DNA of 64,000 nucleotides, from positions 1-64,000 of the IMG/VR virus record IMGVR_UViG_3300032293_001631. The stretch is one strand, 5' to 3'. A program made the translations under genes and the position numbers. Below are positions 7,585 through 16,324 of this stretch, piece by piece. Within the stretch, counting starts at the first letter, position 1. Every line of letters begins with the position of its first letter. The DNA comes from a virus. The notes under the pieces are model-generated. The model had not been told where the DNA came from. It made no database searches and worked only from the letters and a program-made list of their open reading frames with translations.

Positions 7585-8256
7585 ATGAATAACTTAAAAT
7601 TGGATCTTAAAAGAATAACCCTGATATGTATAGACGGAAGGGTAATAGACGAAGAAAAATTGGAAAGATATAGGCTTATTGTAGATTATATGGTTAAGCG
7701 TGTTGATTTTCATAGGATTATTTTTGTCGCAATGTCAAATCCTAATATTGAAGGAGTGGATTTTATAAAAACAGATAGAATGTCTATAAACGATTATTCA
7801 TCTTTTTGTGTAAAAAGGCTCAATGATCACATAGACAGTGATTTTTGTATGATATTTCAAGACGATGGATTCATATTAAATCCTGAACTATGGGAAGATT
7901 CGTTTTTAGATTACGATTATATAGGTGCTCCGTGGCCTTTTACTTTAGGATGGCCGGTAGAAGGTAGACAAGTTGGTAACGGGGGATTCTCTCTAAGAAG
8001 TAAAAAGTTTTTACAAATATCTTCTGAATTACCAGATACAAGAGAAAACGAGGACACATATATTCTATGCGCAAACAGGGATTATTTAGATAGTAACAAT
8101 ATAAGAATAGCACCTTTAGATATCGCTAGAAAATTTGCGGTAGAAGTTCCCTTAGACGATGAGCATAACATCAATAATTGTTTTGGATACCACGCAAAAC
8201 ATTTAGTCAATCAAGCAATAGAATATATAAAACAAAAAAATATCTCAGAGGAATGA
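7585..8256 (+). CDS. DUF5672-type glycosyltransferase
   Basis: A 223-residue protein with the block order of DUF5672: ITLICIDGR near the N-terminus, FCMIFQDDGFILNP (QDD at 92-94), LDYDYIGAPWPF (109-119), and VGNGGFSLRSKKF (130-142), then ENEDTYIL. DUF5672 proteins are frequent in glycan clusters and are thought to be glycosyltransferases. The substrate is not established. The stop overlaps the next start (ATGA). The neighbouring transferases make sequential action on the same glycan plausible. Confidence 0.75.
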   Translation: MNNLKLDLKRITLICIDGRVIDEEKLERYRLIVDYMVKRVDFHRIIFVAMSNPNIEGVDFIKTDRMSINDYSSFCVKRLNDHIDSDFCMIFQDDGFILNPELWEDSFLDYDYIGAPWPFTLGWPVEGRQVGNGGFSLRSKKFLQISSELPDTRENEDTYILCANRDYLDSNNIRIAPLDIARKFAVEVPLDDEHNINNCFGYHAKHLVNQAIEYIKQKNISEE

Positions 8257-8987
8257 TTAAAACTATAGCATACTACCCAGTTCATTATGGGGCTGAATAC
8301 ATTGCAGCTTCTATAAAATCAATAGAGCCTTTTGTCGATAAGATAATAATACTCTATACAAAAGATCCAAGTTACGGTTTTGGGACTTCTATGCAATGTC
8401 CAGAAAGCGAAGAAGAAATAAAAAATGAAGCATTTTCTGTTAGTGACAAGATAGAATGGGTTAATCTTAATGGATCTAGAAATGAATCGGATCACAGAGG
8501 AAACATCATGAGATACACTAGTGGATACGATGTTTTATTAGCAATGGATACAGACGAGGTTTGGAATCAGGAAAGCTTGGAAAGGTGTATAAATGAAACA
8601 TACAACGGAACATCATGGAGAAGAAATGTTTTAGGGTTTGTTAATTTCTGGAGATCGTTTGATTGGGCTTGTTATGATGGATTTCAACCCGCTAGATTAT
8701 TTAAAATAAATGCTGGAAATACTATAGAGGAACCTATAAATGGAACAATATACCACTTCGGATACGCACAATCCGATAAAATAATGAATTATAAATTCGA
8801 AATCCATGGTCACAAAAATGAATTAAAACCTGGATGGTTGCAGAATACTTATTATACATGGGAGCCTGGTAAAAAAGATTTACATCCAGTTTGTGATGTT
8901 TGGGGTGAGGCTGTACCGTTTGATAAAAACACATTACCAGGTTATTTAAAAGAACACCTTAATTTTAATAAATCTATAATATCATGA
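8253..8987 (+). CDS. Glycosyltransferase family 2-like protein
   Basis: Starting at the ATG at 8253 (244 residues, MIKTIAYYPVHYGAEYIAAS) rather than an earlier in-frame ATG at 8178, because 8253 gives the operon's usual ATGA overlap. VLLAMDTDEVW (residues 94-104) is the DxD of GT2-like enzymes. SIKSIEPFVDKIIILYT is the N-terminal nucleotide-binding region. The segment GFVNFWRSFDWACYDGFQPARLF follows, with Trp-rich C-terminal blocks. Probably transfers a sugar within the same pathway; donor unknown. Confidence 0.7.
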   Translation: MIKTIAYYPVHYGAEYIAASIKSIEPFVDKIIILYTKDPSYGFGTSMQCPESEEEIKNEAFSVSDKIEWVNLNGSRNESDHRGNIMRYTSGYDVLLAMDTDEVWNQESLERCINETYNGTSWRRNVLGFVNFWRSFDWACYDGFQPARLFKINAGNTIEEPINGTIYHFGYAQSDKIMNYKFEIHGHKNELKPGWLQNTYYTWEPGKKDLHPVCDVWGEAVPFDKNTLPGYLKEHLNFNKSIIS

Positions 8988-9634
8988 GAAAGGTAATGGT
9001 AGGTATACCCGTATTAAATGGGAACGATTGGGTTAAAAAGTGTGTGGATTCAACTTATCCGCAGGCTGATGATTTTCTCATAATAGACAATGGTGCGGAT
9101 CGTGAGGGTAAAATCATTATAGAGCCATATAAGAAAATAGTAAACGAAAAAAACATATACGTAAATCCAGCTTGGAATCAGATTATGAAAGCTTTTCTAG
9201 AATCTGACAACGATTACCTTATAATCCAAAACTCTGATCTTATTTTAGGTGCTTCTGCAATTAATGAAATAAGAAAAATTGACATAGCAAAAGATAAAAC
9301 CAATATAATAGCTCATCAGGTGGATGAATTTTCAAATAACCCATCGGAAGAAATTATAGATTTGGGCGACGGGGTTCCTGGTATTATGATAATAATGGAC
9401 AAAGAGATGTGTAAGATGGTTTATCCCATACCAGAAGATCTAAAACTTTGGTATGGTGATAATTGGATCTACTGCAGATTACAAAAAAACGGGTACAAAT
9501 TTATACTTCATAAATCTATAGAAGTTAAGCACGGATTAAGTAAAAGCATAAATTATTTACCAGACCACGAAAAAGGACCAATTATAGATTCGGATAAAAA
9601 TCTATGGGAAACTAAATATAAATATCTAATATAA
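8984..9634 (+). CDS. Glycosyltransferase family 2-like protein
   Basis: A 216-residue protein with a classic GT2 opening, VMVGIPVLNGNDWVKKCVDS, then FLIIDNGADREGK and YLIIQNSDLILG, where NSD stands at the DxD position. A WYGDNWIYCRLQKNGYK block near residue 155 resembles the W..D.....R region near the GT2 catalytic base. Short single-domain GT2 enzymes like this are common in phage and capsule clusters. Overlaps the preceding gene by ATGA. The acceptor is unknown. Confidence 0.75.
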   Translation: MRKVMVGIPVLNGNDWVKKCVDSTYPQADDFLIIDNGADREGKIIIEPYKKIVNEKNIYVNPAWNQIMKAFLESDNDYLIIQNSDLILGASAINEIRKIDIAKDKTNIIAHQVDEFSNNPSEEIIDLGDGVPGIMIIMDKEMCKMVYPIPEDLKLWYGDNWIYCRLQKNGYKFILHKSIEVKHGLSKSINYLPDHEKGPIIDSDKNLWETKYKYLI

Positions 9635-9643
9635 ATTAAAAAA

Positions 9644-10270
9644 ATGGAAAATTACACTATAATTATACCACACAAGCATACCGAACTAAACGATTTAAGT
9701 TTGGAAATAAATATAAGGATGCTTGAGGAAAATTCAGTAAATAAGGAATATGAGCTTATAATAGCAGACGAAGCTCTAGATCCTTATACATTATGGAATG
9801 TTTATGCTGAAAAAGCAAAATACGACAATCTTGTTTTTTCAAATTCCGATGTTTTAATGGCAAAAGATTGGGATTTACATTTAATAGGTTCTTTATGTGA
9901 TAATTCGATAGTTACTGGATATCTGGTAGAGTGCGGAGTAATAGGTGTTGCTTCACAGAATATACACGCAAATTTTGGAAACGGTCCTAAGGATTTTAGA
10001 AGAGAGGAATTCGAATCCTTTTGCCAAGAGCATAGTAAAAATGTTCCTGATTTTAAATATGAGAGAGGATGGTATATGCCTTGTGCTATTAAAAAATCCT
10101 TATTTATTAAAGAGGGAATGTTTGATACTAGTTTAGGCTTTCCTAATCCTAACGATATAATATTTTGGGAAAAATGTATAGCTGATGGTGTACAATTAAA
10201 AAGAGCAAAAAGCTACGCTTATCATTTCCAGAATTTATCCAATAAAGAGCACGAATATAAAAGAAACTAA
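9644..10270 (+). CDS. Glycosyltransferase family 2-like protein
   Basis: A 208-residue protein: YTIIIPHKHTELNDLSLEIN at the start, YELIIADEALDPYTLWNVYA, then NLVFSNSDVLMAKDWD, with NSD in the position of the DxD. The C-terminal GWYMPCAIKKSLF..GMFDTSLGFPNPNDIIFWEKC matches the acceptor-side and catalytic ED/ND region of GT2 enzymes. It belongs to the same functional group as the preceding gene but is not a close copy. Its start follows an A-rich run (aaattaaaaaa) with no Shine-Dalgarno sequence. Confidence 0.75.
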   Translation: MENYTIIIPHKHTELNDLSLEINIRMLEENSVNKEYELIIADEALDPYTLWNVYAEKAKYDNLVFSNSDVLMAKDWDLHLIGSLCDNSIVTGYLVECGVIGVASQNIHANFGNGPKDFRREEFESFCQEHSKNVPDFKYERGWYMPCAIKKSLFIKEGMFDTSLGFPNPNDIIFWEKCIADGVQLKRAKSYAYHFQNLSNKEHEYKRN

Positions 10271-10271
10271 T

Positions 10272-10919
10272 ATGAGCAAAAACGAAAGAGGATTTTATTC
10301 GCAATGGGGACAAGATGAGTTTGTAGTTTCTATACTAAAAAATAAAAGAAATGGATATTTTGTAGATATAGGAGCTTATGATGGGATTACTATTAGTAAC
10401 ACGTATTATCTGGAAAAAGAATTAGGATGGGATGGATTATGTGTAGAAGCAAATCCGTACACATATCAATCCCTGATATCATGTAGGGAAACACAATGTG
10501 TTAATTTAGCAGTTGGTCCTTACGAAAAGGAGGTTGATATTTTATTGAATGGATGGTCTAGCGCAATAGATGATGATTTTACTTCTAGTGAAATATTAGA
10601 TAGTAATTTTCAATCTGTTAAAGTAAAAGCTATTACTGTAAATGATCTTTTAGAAAGATATAAAGTTCCTAAGAATTTTGATTATCTAAGCATTGATATA
10701 GAAGGGGGAGAACTTGATATAATTTCTCAATTTGATTTTAAAACATGGAGATTTTCCTTAATCACATACGAACATAATGCTCATCTTGTTGACCATAAAG
10801 ATTACAACAAGCTCTTAGAAAGACAGAAACAAGTAGAGGAAATTTTATTCTCTAATGGATATGATCTTCATATGAATTTTAACGGCGATGGATTTTTTAT
10901 AGATAAAAAAATTATTTAA
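10272..10919 (+). CDS. FkbM-family methyltransferase (first of three in tandem)
   Basis: A 215-residue protein with YSQWGQDEFV at the N-terminus, the SAM-binding motif VDIGAYDG (31-38), CVEANP (57-62), and DYLSIDIEGGELDIISQFDF, the FkbM hallmark D(I/V)EG. FkbM enzymes are SAM-dependent O-methyltransferases often found with sugar biosynthesis genes. It is the first of three consecutive FkbM-like genes, and probably methylates a sugar hydroxyl of the glycan made by this operon. It starts 1 nt after the preceding stop. Confidence 0.85.
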   Translation: MSKNERGFYSQWGQDEFVVSILKNKRNGYFVDIGAYDGITISNTYYLEKELGWDGLCVEANPYTYQSLISCRETQCVNLAVGPYEKEVDILLNGWSSAIDDDFTSSEILDSNFQSVKVKAITVNDLLERYKVPKNFDYLSIDIEGGELDIISQFDFKTWRFSLITYEHNAHLVDHKDYNKLLERQKQVEEILFSNGYDLHMNFNGDGFFIDKKII

Positions 10920-10921
10920 AT

Positions 10922-11551
10922 ATGTATAGTCAATTAGGAGAAGACGATATAATATTAGATTATTATAAGGCCCTTAAAAACGGACATAGCAGCAAACTAT
11001 CTAACAATATTTTAGATGTTGGTGCAAATGACGGATTAACTCTATCTAATACGAGAGAAATTATAAACTTATACCCTGAGATAAAATGCTATTTTGTTGA
11101 ACCAAATCCTATATGTAATAAGAAATTGAAGGAGCTATATGCTAATAGCTCTCATGAGATATATGATTTTGCAATAGGTGATTATAACGGAAGCACACAA
11201 TTATACTGCAACGGAAGCCACATTACGAATAACGATAACGGACTTTTGTCTACTATACTTCCAGACGAGACTAAAAGATGGGGTGAAAATGAGAAATGGG
11301 AATTAGTAGAAGTAGAGGTTAAAAAATATCCTTTTATAGACGTTGATTTTGATTTTATATCAATAGATGCTGAGGGAATGGATGAGATTATACTGAAACA
11401 AATAGATCTAACCAGAACCTATATTATGTGTATAGAATGGAACTCTAATGAGGATACTTTCAACAGTATAAATTCTTATTGCACATCTTTTTCTATGCGC
11501 ATTTTACATCAGAACGGTATTAATTTAATATACGTAAAGGATCCTGAATAA
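10922..11551 (+). CDS. FkbM-family methyltransferase (second of three)
   Basis: A 209-residue protein with the same architecture as the preceding gene: MYSQLGEDDIILDYY, SAM motif LDVGANDG (31-38), FVEPNP (58-63), DFISIDAEGMDEIIL. It lacks a longer C-terminal region. The shared YSQ.GEDD start and block order show that it and the 10272 gene are related. Each member of the array may methylate a different position. Its stop overlaps the next start (TAATG). Confidence 0.8.
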   Translation: MYSQLGEDDIILDYYKALKNGHSSKLSNNILDVGANDGLTLSNTREIINLYPEIKCYFVEPNPICNKKLKELYANSSHEIYDFAIGDYNGSTQLYCNGSHITNNDNGLLSTILPDETKRWGENEKWELVEVEVKKYPFIDVDFDFISIDAEGMDEIILKQIDLTRTYIMCIEWNSNEDTFNSINSYCTSFSMRILHQNGINLIYVKDPE

Positions 11552-12351
11552 TGCACGAATTTTTTGATAGATTCATAGAGATCGTATCTGACCCAACAAA
11601 CAAAAAAATATCTAGACACAAAAAAGCAGGCACTATAGAGGGTGGTTATATTTATATGCACAACGGTGTAAAAATATACAGAGATTCTTACTATGGTAGT
11701 TTTAGTGATATTTTCATTATTAACCAAGGAGTGCATGAGCCACAGGAGGAATATATTTTTTCTTTAGTTCTAGATAAGATAAAAAAAATAAATCCAGTAA
11801 CATTAGAACTTGGATCTTATTGGGCTTTTTATTCTCTTTCAATTCTTGAAAAAATACCAGAGGCTAAATGCTTTCTTATAGAACCTGGAGAATTTGAAAT
11901 CTCTTGTGGTATTAGAAATTTTGAACTTAACAAAAAGAAAGGCACGTTTGTAAAAAATAATATAGGGGTAAACGGAATAAATGTAGATTGGTTTCTTAAA
12001 AATAATAATATTGAGCATTTAGATATATTACATTCTGATATACAAGGATATGAAATGGAAATGCTCAAAGGATCTGTTGAATATCTTAGTAATAAAAAGA
12101 TTGATTATATTTTTATTTCAACGCATTCTAATGGATTACATAATGACTGCATAGATTTTTTAGAAAAACACGATTATCATATAATCTGTTCGGTTAATTT
12201 AGATGAAACTTACTGCTGTGACGGTATTATTGTTGCTCAGAGTAAAAATATTGAAATTTTATTGGCGGATTTAGATAAAAAGAATAAGGATCTTCTAATA
12301 AGCAAAGCTGAGCTTCTGGAGATCTTTAATTCTAATGGTATTACTTTATGA
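11551..12351 (+). CDS. FkbM-like methyltransferase (third of three, divergent)
   Basis: A 266-residue protein with LELGSYWA (85-92) in the SAM-binding position, FLIEPG (108-113) in place of the usual FVEPNP, and ILHSDIQGYEMEML where FkbM proteins have D(I/V)EG.E. The Glu of DIEG is Gln here and the first glycine motif is altered, so activity is less certain than in the two preceding genes. The N-terminal ~80 residues are an additional region. It overlaps the downstream GDP-fucose synthase gene by ATGA. Confidence 0.7.
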   Translation: MHEFFDRFIEIVSDPTNKKISRHKKAGTIEGGYIYMHNGVKIYRDSYYGSFSDIFIINQGVHEPQEEYIFSLVLDKIKKINPVTLELGSYWAFYSLSILEKIPEAKCFLIEPGEFEISCGIRNFELNKKKGTFVKNNIGVNGINVDWFLKNNNIEHLDILHSDIQGYEMEMLKGSVEYLSNKKIDYIFISTHSNGLHNDCIDFLEKHDYHIICSVNLDETYCCDGIIVAQSKNIEILLADLDKKNKDLLISKAELLEIFNSNGITL

Positions 12352-13271
12352 AAACGTGTGTTTTAGGATCCGGAGGATTAGTCGGATCGAATCTTTATAA
12401 AAAATACAAGGAAAAATATCCGGAAGCTAATGTGCTTGCACCAAAAAAGTCAGAATTAGATTTAACAAATTGGACGGAAACTCTGAATTATTTTTTAACA
12501 AATAAGCCCGATGTTGTTTTCCTTTGTGCAGCAAAGGTTGGTGGTATAAAAGCAAATAATGATTTTAAAGCATCTTTTATAACTATCAATTTAAAGATAC
12601 AAACTAATGTAATAGAATCATGTCATCTTTCTGGTGTAAAAAAACTGGTTTTTTTAGGATCCTCTTGCATATATCCAAAAAACTCCGAGATACCGATAAA
12701 GGAAGAATATCTACTCTCTGGTCATTTAGAACCAACTAATGATGCTTATGCCATAGCAAAGATCGCTGGAATTAAGATGTGTCAATCCTATAGGCAACAA
12801 TATGATAGGGATTATATCTCAGTTATGCCATCTAATCTTTATGGGCCAGGGGACAATTTCGATCTTAATACTAGTCACGTTCTCCCTGCTCTAATAAGAA
12901 AATTCCATGAGGCTAAAATAGAAAATAACCAGGAGGTTGAAATATGGGGTACAGGAAAGCCCATGAGGGAATTTTTATATGTTGAAGATTTAGCTGATGC
13001 TTTGATATTCTTAGCTGAAAATTATTCGGATGAAAAAATAATAAATGTTGGCGCTGGTGAGGATATATCAATTTCAGATTTAGCAAATATTATATCCGAA
13101 GAAGTAGGATATACAGGAAATATAAGATTTAATACTAATTATCCAGACGGTACGATGCGAAAAGTTATGGATACAACTAGAATAAACGATTTAGGATGGA
13201 GTCCCAAAACTAGCTTACGTGACGGAGTAAGAAAAACATACGAATATTATAAAAATAAATATGGAAATTAG
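12348..13271 (+). CDS. fcl: GDP-L-fucose synthase
   Basis: A 307-residue protein of the extended SDR family. NADP-binding GSGGLVGSNL at 7-16, catalytic Ser region GSSCIYP (104-110), and Y134xxxK138 within NDAYAIAKIAG, then QYDRDYISVMPSNLYGPGDNF and HVLPALIRKFHEAK. These are the diagnostic blocks of WcaG/Fcl, the bifunctional 3,5-epimerase and 4-reductase converting GDP-4-keto-6-deoxymannose to GDP-L-fucose. The length is near the family's usual ~310-320. It overlaps gmd by 11 bp. Together they give a two-step GDP-fucose route; note the order, synthase before dehydratase. Confidence 0.93.
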   Translation: MKTCVLGSGGLVGSNLYKKYKEKYPEANVLAPKKSELDLTNWTETLNYFLTNKPDVVFLCAAKVGGIKANNDFKASFITINLKIQTNVIESCHLSGVKKLVFLGSSCIYPKNSEIPIKEEYLLSGHLEPTNDAYAIAKIAGIKMCQSYRQQYDRDYISVMPSNLYGPGDNFDLNTSHVLPALIRKFHEAKIENNQEVEIWGTGKPMREFLYVEDLADALIFLAENYSDEKIINVGAGEDISISDLANIISEEVGYTGNIRFNTNYPDGTMRKVMDTTRINDLGWSPKTSLRDGVRKTYEYYKNKYGN

Positions 13272-14283
13272 AAAATGTATAATTACCGGAATTAACGGAC
13301 AGGATGGGAGTTATCTTGCGGAGCTTCTTCTTGATAAAGGATACGAAGTTCATGGGACAATAAGAAGATCTTCGTCTTTTAATACAAGGAGAATAGACCA
13401 TTTAAGAGATCGTAAAAATTTTCATTGGCACTATGCTGATGTTACTGATCCGGTTTCAATTAGCAACCTCATAGCTAATATTAAACCCGACGAATTTTAC
13501 AATTTAGCAGCTCAGAGTCACGTTAAGATTTCTTTCGAAATACCTTATTATACTGGGCAAGTTGATGCTATAGGAACTTTAAATGTACTAGAAGCGATAA
13601 GAACGCATTCTCCGAATACTAGATTATACCAAGCATCTACTTCGGAACTTTATGGTAAGGTACAGGAAATACCACAATCTGAAAATACTCCTTTTTATCC
13701 TAGAAGCCCATACGGAGTAGCAAAATTATATGGATTCTGGATAGTAAAAAACTATAGGGAAGCTTATAATATATTTGCTTGTAACGGCATTTTATTCAAT
13801 CATACATCTCCTAGAAGGGGGGAAAATTTCGTCGAAAAGAAAATAGTAGATGGATTAGTTGATATCAAAATGGGTAAATCTGATCTGTTAAAACTAGGCA
13901 ATCTAAACTCTTCCCGTGATATAGGACATGCTAAAGAATATGTGGAGGGTATGTGGAGGATGCTTCAGCAGGAATCTCCTAGAGACTTTGTTTTAGCAAC
14001 TGGAGTAACCTATACTATAAAAGAAATAGTAGAGATGACTGCTTCTAAATTAGGCATGGGTCTTATTTTTAGCGGTGAAGGACTAGATGAATCCGGAATA
14101 ATTAAAGAAACTGGTAAAAAAATAATAGAAATTGATTCTAAATATTTCAGGCCATCTGAGGTTGATCTTCTAATCGGAGACGCAAGTGATGCTAAAAATG
14201 TATTAGGGTGGGAACCAAAACTATCTCTATCTGATATAATAGATGAAATGATAGAAGATAAAATTAATTCCTATGGATTATAA
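13261..14283 (+). CDS. gmd: GDP-mannose 4,6-dehydratase
   Basis: A 340-residue protein with the NADP-binding motif GINGQDGSYLAE (10-21), VHGTIRRSSSFNTRRIDHL (30-48), the STSELYG catalytic Thr region (126-132), the SPYGVAKLYGFW Tyr/Lys pair (Y151, K155), and the Gmd-specific NHTSPRRGENFV followed by RDIGHAKEYVEGMW. It converts GDP-D-mannose to GDP-4-dehydro-6-deoxy-D-mannose, the substrate of the preceding gene product. No key residue is missing. GDP-mannose must come from the host or from genes outside the window. Overlaps both neighbours by 11 bp. Confidence 0.95.
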   Translation: MEIRKCIITGINGQDGSYLAELLLDKGYEVHGTIRRSSSFNTRRIDHLRDRKNFHWHYADVTDPVSISNLIANIKPDEFYNLAAQSHVKISFEIPYYTGQVDAIGTLNVLEAIRTHSPNTRLYQASTSELYGKVQEIPQSENTPFYPRSPYGVAKLYGFWIVKNYREAYNIFACNGILFNHTSPRRGENFVEKKIVDGLVDIKMGKSDLLKLGNLNSSRDIGHAKEYVEGMWRMLQQESPRDFVLATGVTYTIKEIVEMTASKLGMGLIFSGEGLDESGIIKETGKKIIEIDSKYFRPSEVDLLIGDASDAKNVLGWEPKLSLSDIIDEMIEDKINSYGL

Positions 14284-14851
14284 GTCACTCCTTGATAAGG
14301 AAATAGAATACTTAAAAAATATACCTATTGATAGAATAAAAGACGTGGTTAGTCAGATTCATTGGAATCTGAACACTGGTAGGATAATAACATCTGGAAT
14401 GGGAAAAGCAGGGCAAATAGCACACACATTTGCAACAACCCTTTCTTCTACTGGAACACCATCTTTTTTTCTTCATCCAGCAGAGGCACAGCATGGGGAC
14501 TTAGGTATAGTCCAACCGGGAGATGTAGTAATAGTTTTTAGTAATTCTGGAAAGACTAGGGAATTAATCGAGCTTATTGATCTGATTCATAATCTTAAAT
14601 ATGGTAATTACATATACGCCATAGTTGGAACTAAAACCAGTGAGATATCTATAAAATGCGCAGATTATATTGAGTTTGGGCCAGTAGAGGAAATTTGTCC
14701 AATGGGACTAACTCCTACTACTTCAACAACTTGTATGTCTGTTATTTCAGATTTGATTGTCGTGGGATTAATGGAAAAAAATAACTTTAATAAACAAAAA
14801 TACTCAAAACTTCATCATGGTGGATATCTTGGACAGAAATCAAAAAACTAA
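14273..14851 (+). CDS. kdsD: Arabinose-5-phosphate isomerase, SIS domain only
   Basis: A 192-residue protein containing a single SIS domain: SGMGKAGQIA (41-50), TGTPSFFLHPAEAQHGDLG (60-78, with the conserved His of HPGEASHGDLG enzymes), and FSNSGKTREL. This converts ribulose-5-phosphate to arabinose-5-phosphate, the entry to KDO. Typical KdsD/KpsF carries a C-terminal CBS pair (about 320 residues), which is absent here; single-SIS forms are known in Bacteroides. It is followed directly (35-bp overlap) by KDO-8-phosphate synthase, supporting the KDO role. Confidence 0.88.
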   Translation: MDYKSLLDKEIEYLKNIPIDRIKDVVSQIHWNLNTGRIITSGMGKAGQIAHTFATTLSSTGTPSFFLHPAEAQHGDLGIVQPGDVVIVFSNSGKTRELIELIDLIHNLKYGNYIYAIVGTKTSEISIKCADYIEFGPVEEICPMGLTPTTSTTCMSVISDLIVVGLMEKNNFNKQKYSKLHHGGYLGQKSKN

Positions 14852-15617
14852 AATACTCATAGCGGGTCCTTGTGTTATTCAGAGCTGGGACACTTGTCAA
14901 GAAATTGCTATAGAGCTAAAAAGAATTTGTGATCTTTATAACTTTATTCCAGTTTTTAAAGGAAGCTGGGACAAAGCAAATAGAACGTCTGGTGACAGCT
15001 TTAGAGGGATTGATAAGAATAAAGCTCTTGAGATACTTTTTAGAATAAAAGAAAATATAGGTATTTCAACAATAACGGATGTACACGAAGTTTGTCAAGT
15101 CGAGGAGGTTTCAAAATGTGTTGATTTTTTACAGATACCTGCTTTTTTGTGTAGACAAACAGATCTTATAGAAGCATGTGCAAAATCTGGAAATCCCACC
15201 TTAGTAAAAAAAGGTCAATTCCTTTCTCCTGAGTCTTGCTCTTATATAGAAGATAAATTTTATAAAGCTGGCGGATCCAGAATGATGATATGTGAAAGAG
15301 GAAATTCGTTTGGATATAATGATCTAATAGTAGACACAACATCAATAACTAGATTAAAAAAATCCTGTGAAAAATCCTTAGTTGCTTTGGATTGTACACA
15401 CAGTCTACAGAAGCCAAATGGAATTGGAAAAACTGGGGGTAATTCCCAATTTATAGAGGATATGGTTAAATACGGTGCAGTAATGGGAGCGGATGCTCTA
15501 TTTATAGAAACGCATCCGTATCCACATCTTTCTCCCTCGGATTCTGAGAATATGCTGGAGTTATCTAAAATGGAAGAAATATTAATAAAAGCAAGAAAAA
15601 TATATGATGCAGGATAA
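14817..15617 (+). CDS. kdsA: KDO-8-phosphate synthase
   Basis: A 266-residue protein of the DAHP/KDO8P synthase family: IAGPCVIQS (15-23), VFKGSWDKANRTS (46-58), DCTHSLQKPNG (192-201, His195), FIETHPYPHLSPSD (229-242, Glu231 and Asp242). Cys19 in AGPC with His195, Glu231 and Asp242 is the ligand set of the metal-dependent class; the metal-independent E. coli type has Asn in place of Cys. The family's usual CVIES is CVIQS here. It condenses arabinose-5-phosphate and phosphoenolpyruvate to KDO-8-phosphate. KdsC and KdsB are not in the window. Confidence 0.92.
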   Translation: MVDILDRNQKTKILIAGPCVIQSWDTCQEIAIELKRICDLYNFIPVFKGSWDKANRTSGDSFRGIDKNKALEILFRIKENIGISTITDVHEVCQVEEVSKCVDFLQIPAFLCRQTDLIEACAKSGNPTLVKKGQFLSPESCSYIEDKFYKAGGSRMMICERGNSFGYNDLIVDTTSITRLKKSCEKSLVALDCTHSLQKPNGIGKTGGNSQFIEDMVKYGAVMGADALFIETHPYPHLSPSDSENMLELSKMEEILIKARKIYDAG

Positions 15618-16314
15618 AAAATTGGATGTAGTTATAATTAGTTATGCTAAGGATGATTATTGTAAAGATCTAACCACCAACTGTATAATTTCTTTAATGT
15701 CTTCCGAGGACAATCCAGGAGATCTTTTTAATGTTATAGTTGTTGAGTCCGAACCAGGAATAACTTGGGAGCATCTAGCAGAAAATGTAAAAACTTATTC
15801 TGCACCACTTCCCTATGGGTATCACAAATTTCTAAACTTTGGTAGAAAAAAAGGAAATTCCGAATGGGTTGCTTTATGTAATAATGATCTAGAATTTAAA
15901 AGAAATTGGTTTACCAATATATTGGAAGCTTCGGAACAGTTACCAAATTTCATGTCCTTTTCGCCTTTATGTCCAATGACACAACCTCTTTATGGAATAA
16001 ATCAAGATACTGGGTTGATAGAGGGGTATGATATAAGAAAGCAAATATCTGGATGGTGTATAGTTCATAAGAGAGAAATCTATAATATAATAGGGGATCT
16101 TGACGAAAGATTTAGTCATTGGTTTTGTGATAATGATTATGCTATGGAGATAATCGCTAATGGAGTGAGACATGCTCTGGTTACAAAATCTATAGTAGAG
16201 CATCACGATAATAACATAGGAAAGACAACAGAAAGAGTGGTTAAGGATTACGATCTAATGTATAAAATGACTAGCGGATCTTATCCTATTTTTAAAGAAA
16301 AATGGAATTTATAA
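15604..16314 (+). CDS. Glycosyltransferase family 2-like protein
   Basis: A 236-residue protein: LDVVIISYAKDDYCKDLTTN at the start, NVIVVESEPG, EWVALCNNDLEFKRNWF with NND at the DxD position, then ISGWCIVHKREIY and DERFSHWFCDNDYAMEI, the GT2 catalytic ED/ND motif. Two ATG codons stand in tandem (15604 and 15607). It is the last transferase of the operon and overlaps kdsA by 14 bp. The donor sugar is unknown; transfer of a KDO-type sugar would need CMP activation, for which there is no gene here. Confidence 0.78.
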   Translation: MMQDKKLDVVIISYAKDDYCKDLTTNCIISLMSSEDNPGDLFNVIVVESEPGITWEHLAENVKTYSAPLPYGYHKFLNFGRKKGNSEWVALCNNDLEFKRNWFTNILEASEQLPNFMSFSPLCPMTQPLYGINQDTGLIEGYDIRKQISGWCIVHKREIYNIIGDLDERFSHWFCDNDYAMEIIANGVRHALVTKSIVEHHDNNIGKTTERVVKDYDLMYKMTSGSYPIFKEKWNL

Positions 16315-16324
16315 AAATATCGAT

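Noticed and set aside
8178-8252. Upstream in-frame start for the 8253 transferase
   Set aside because: Would overlap the preceding gene by 79 bp and add an Arg/Lys-rich N-terminus; the ATG at 8253 fits the ATGA overlap used throughout the operon.
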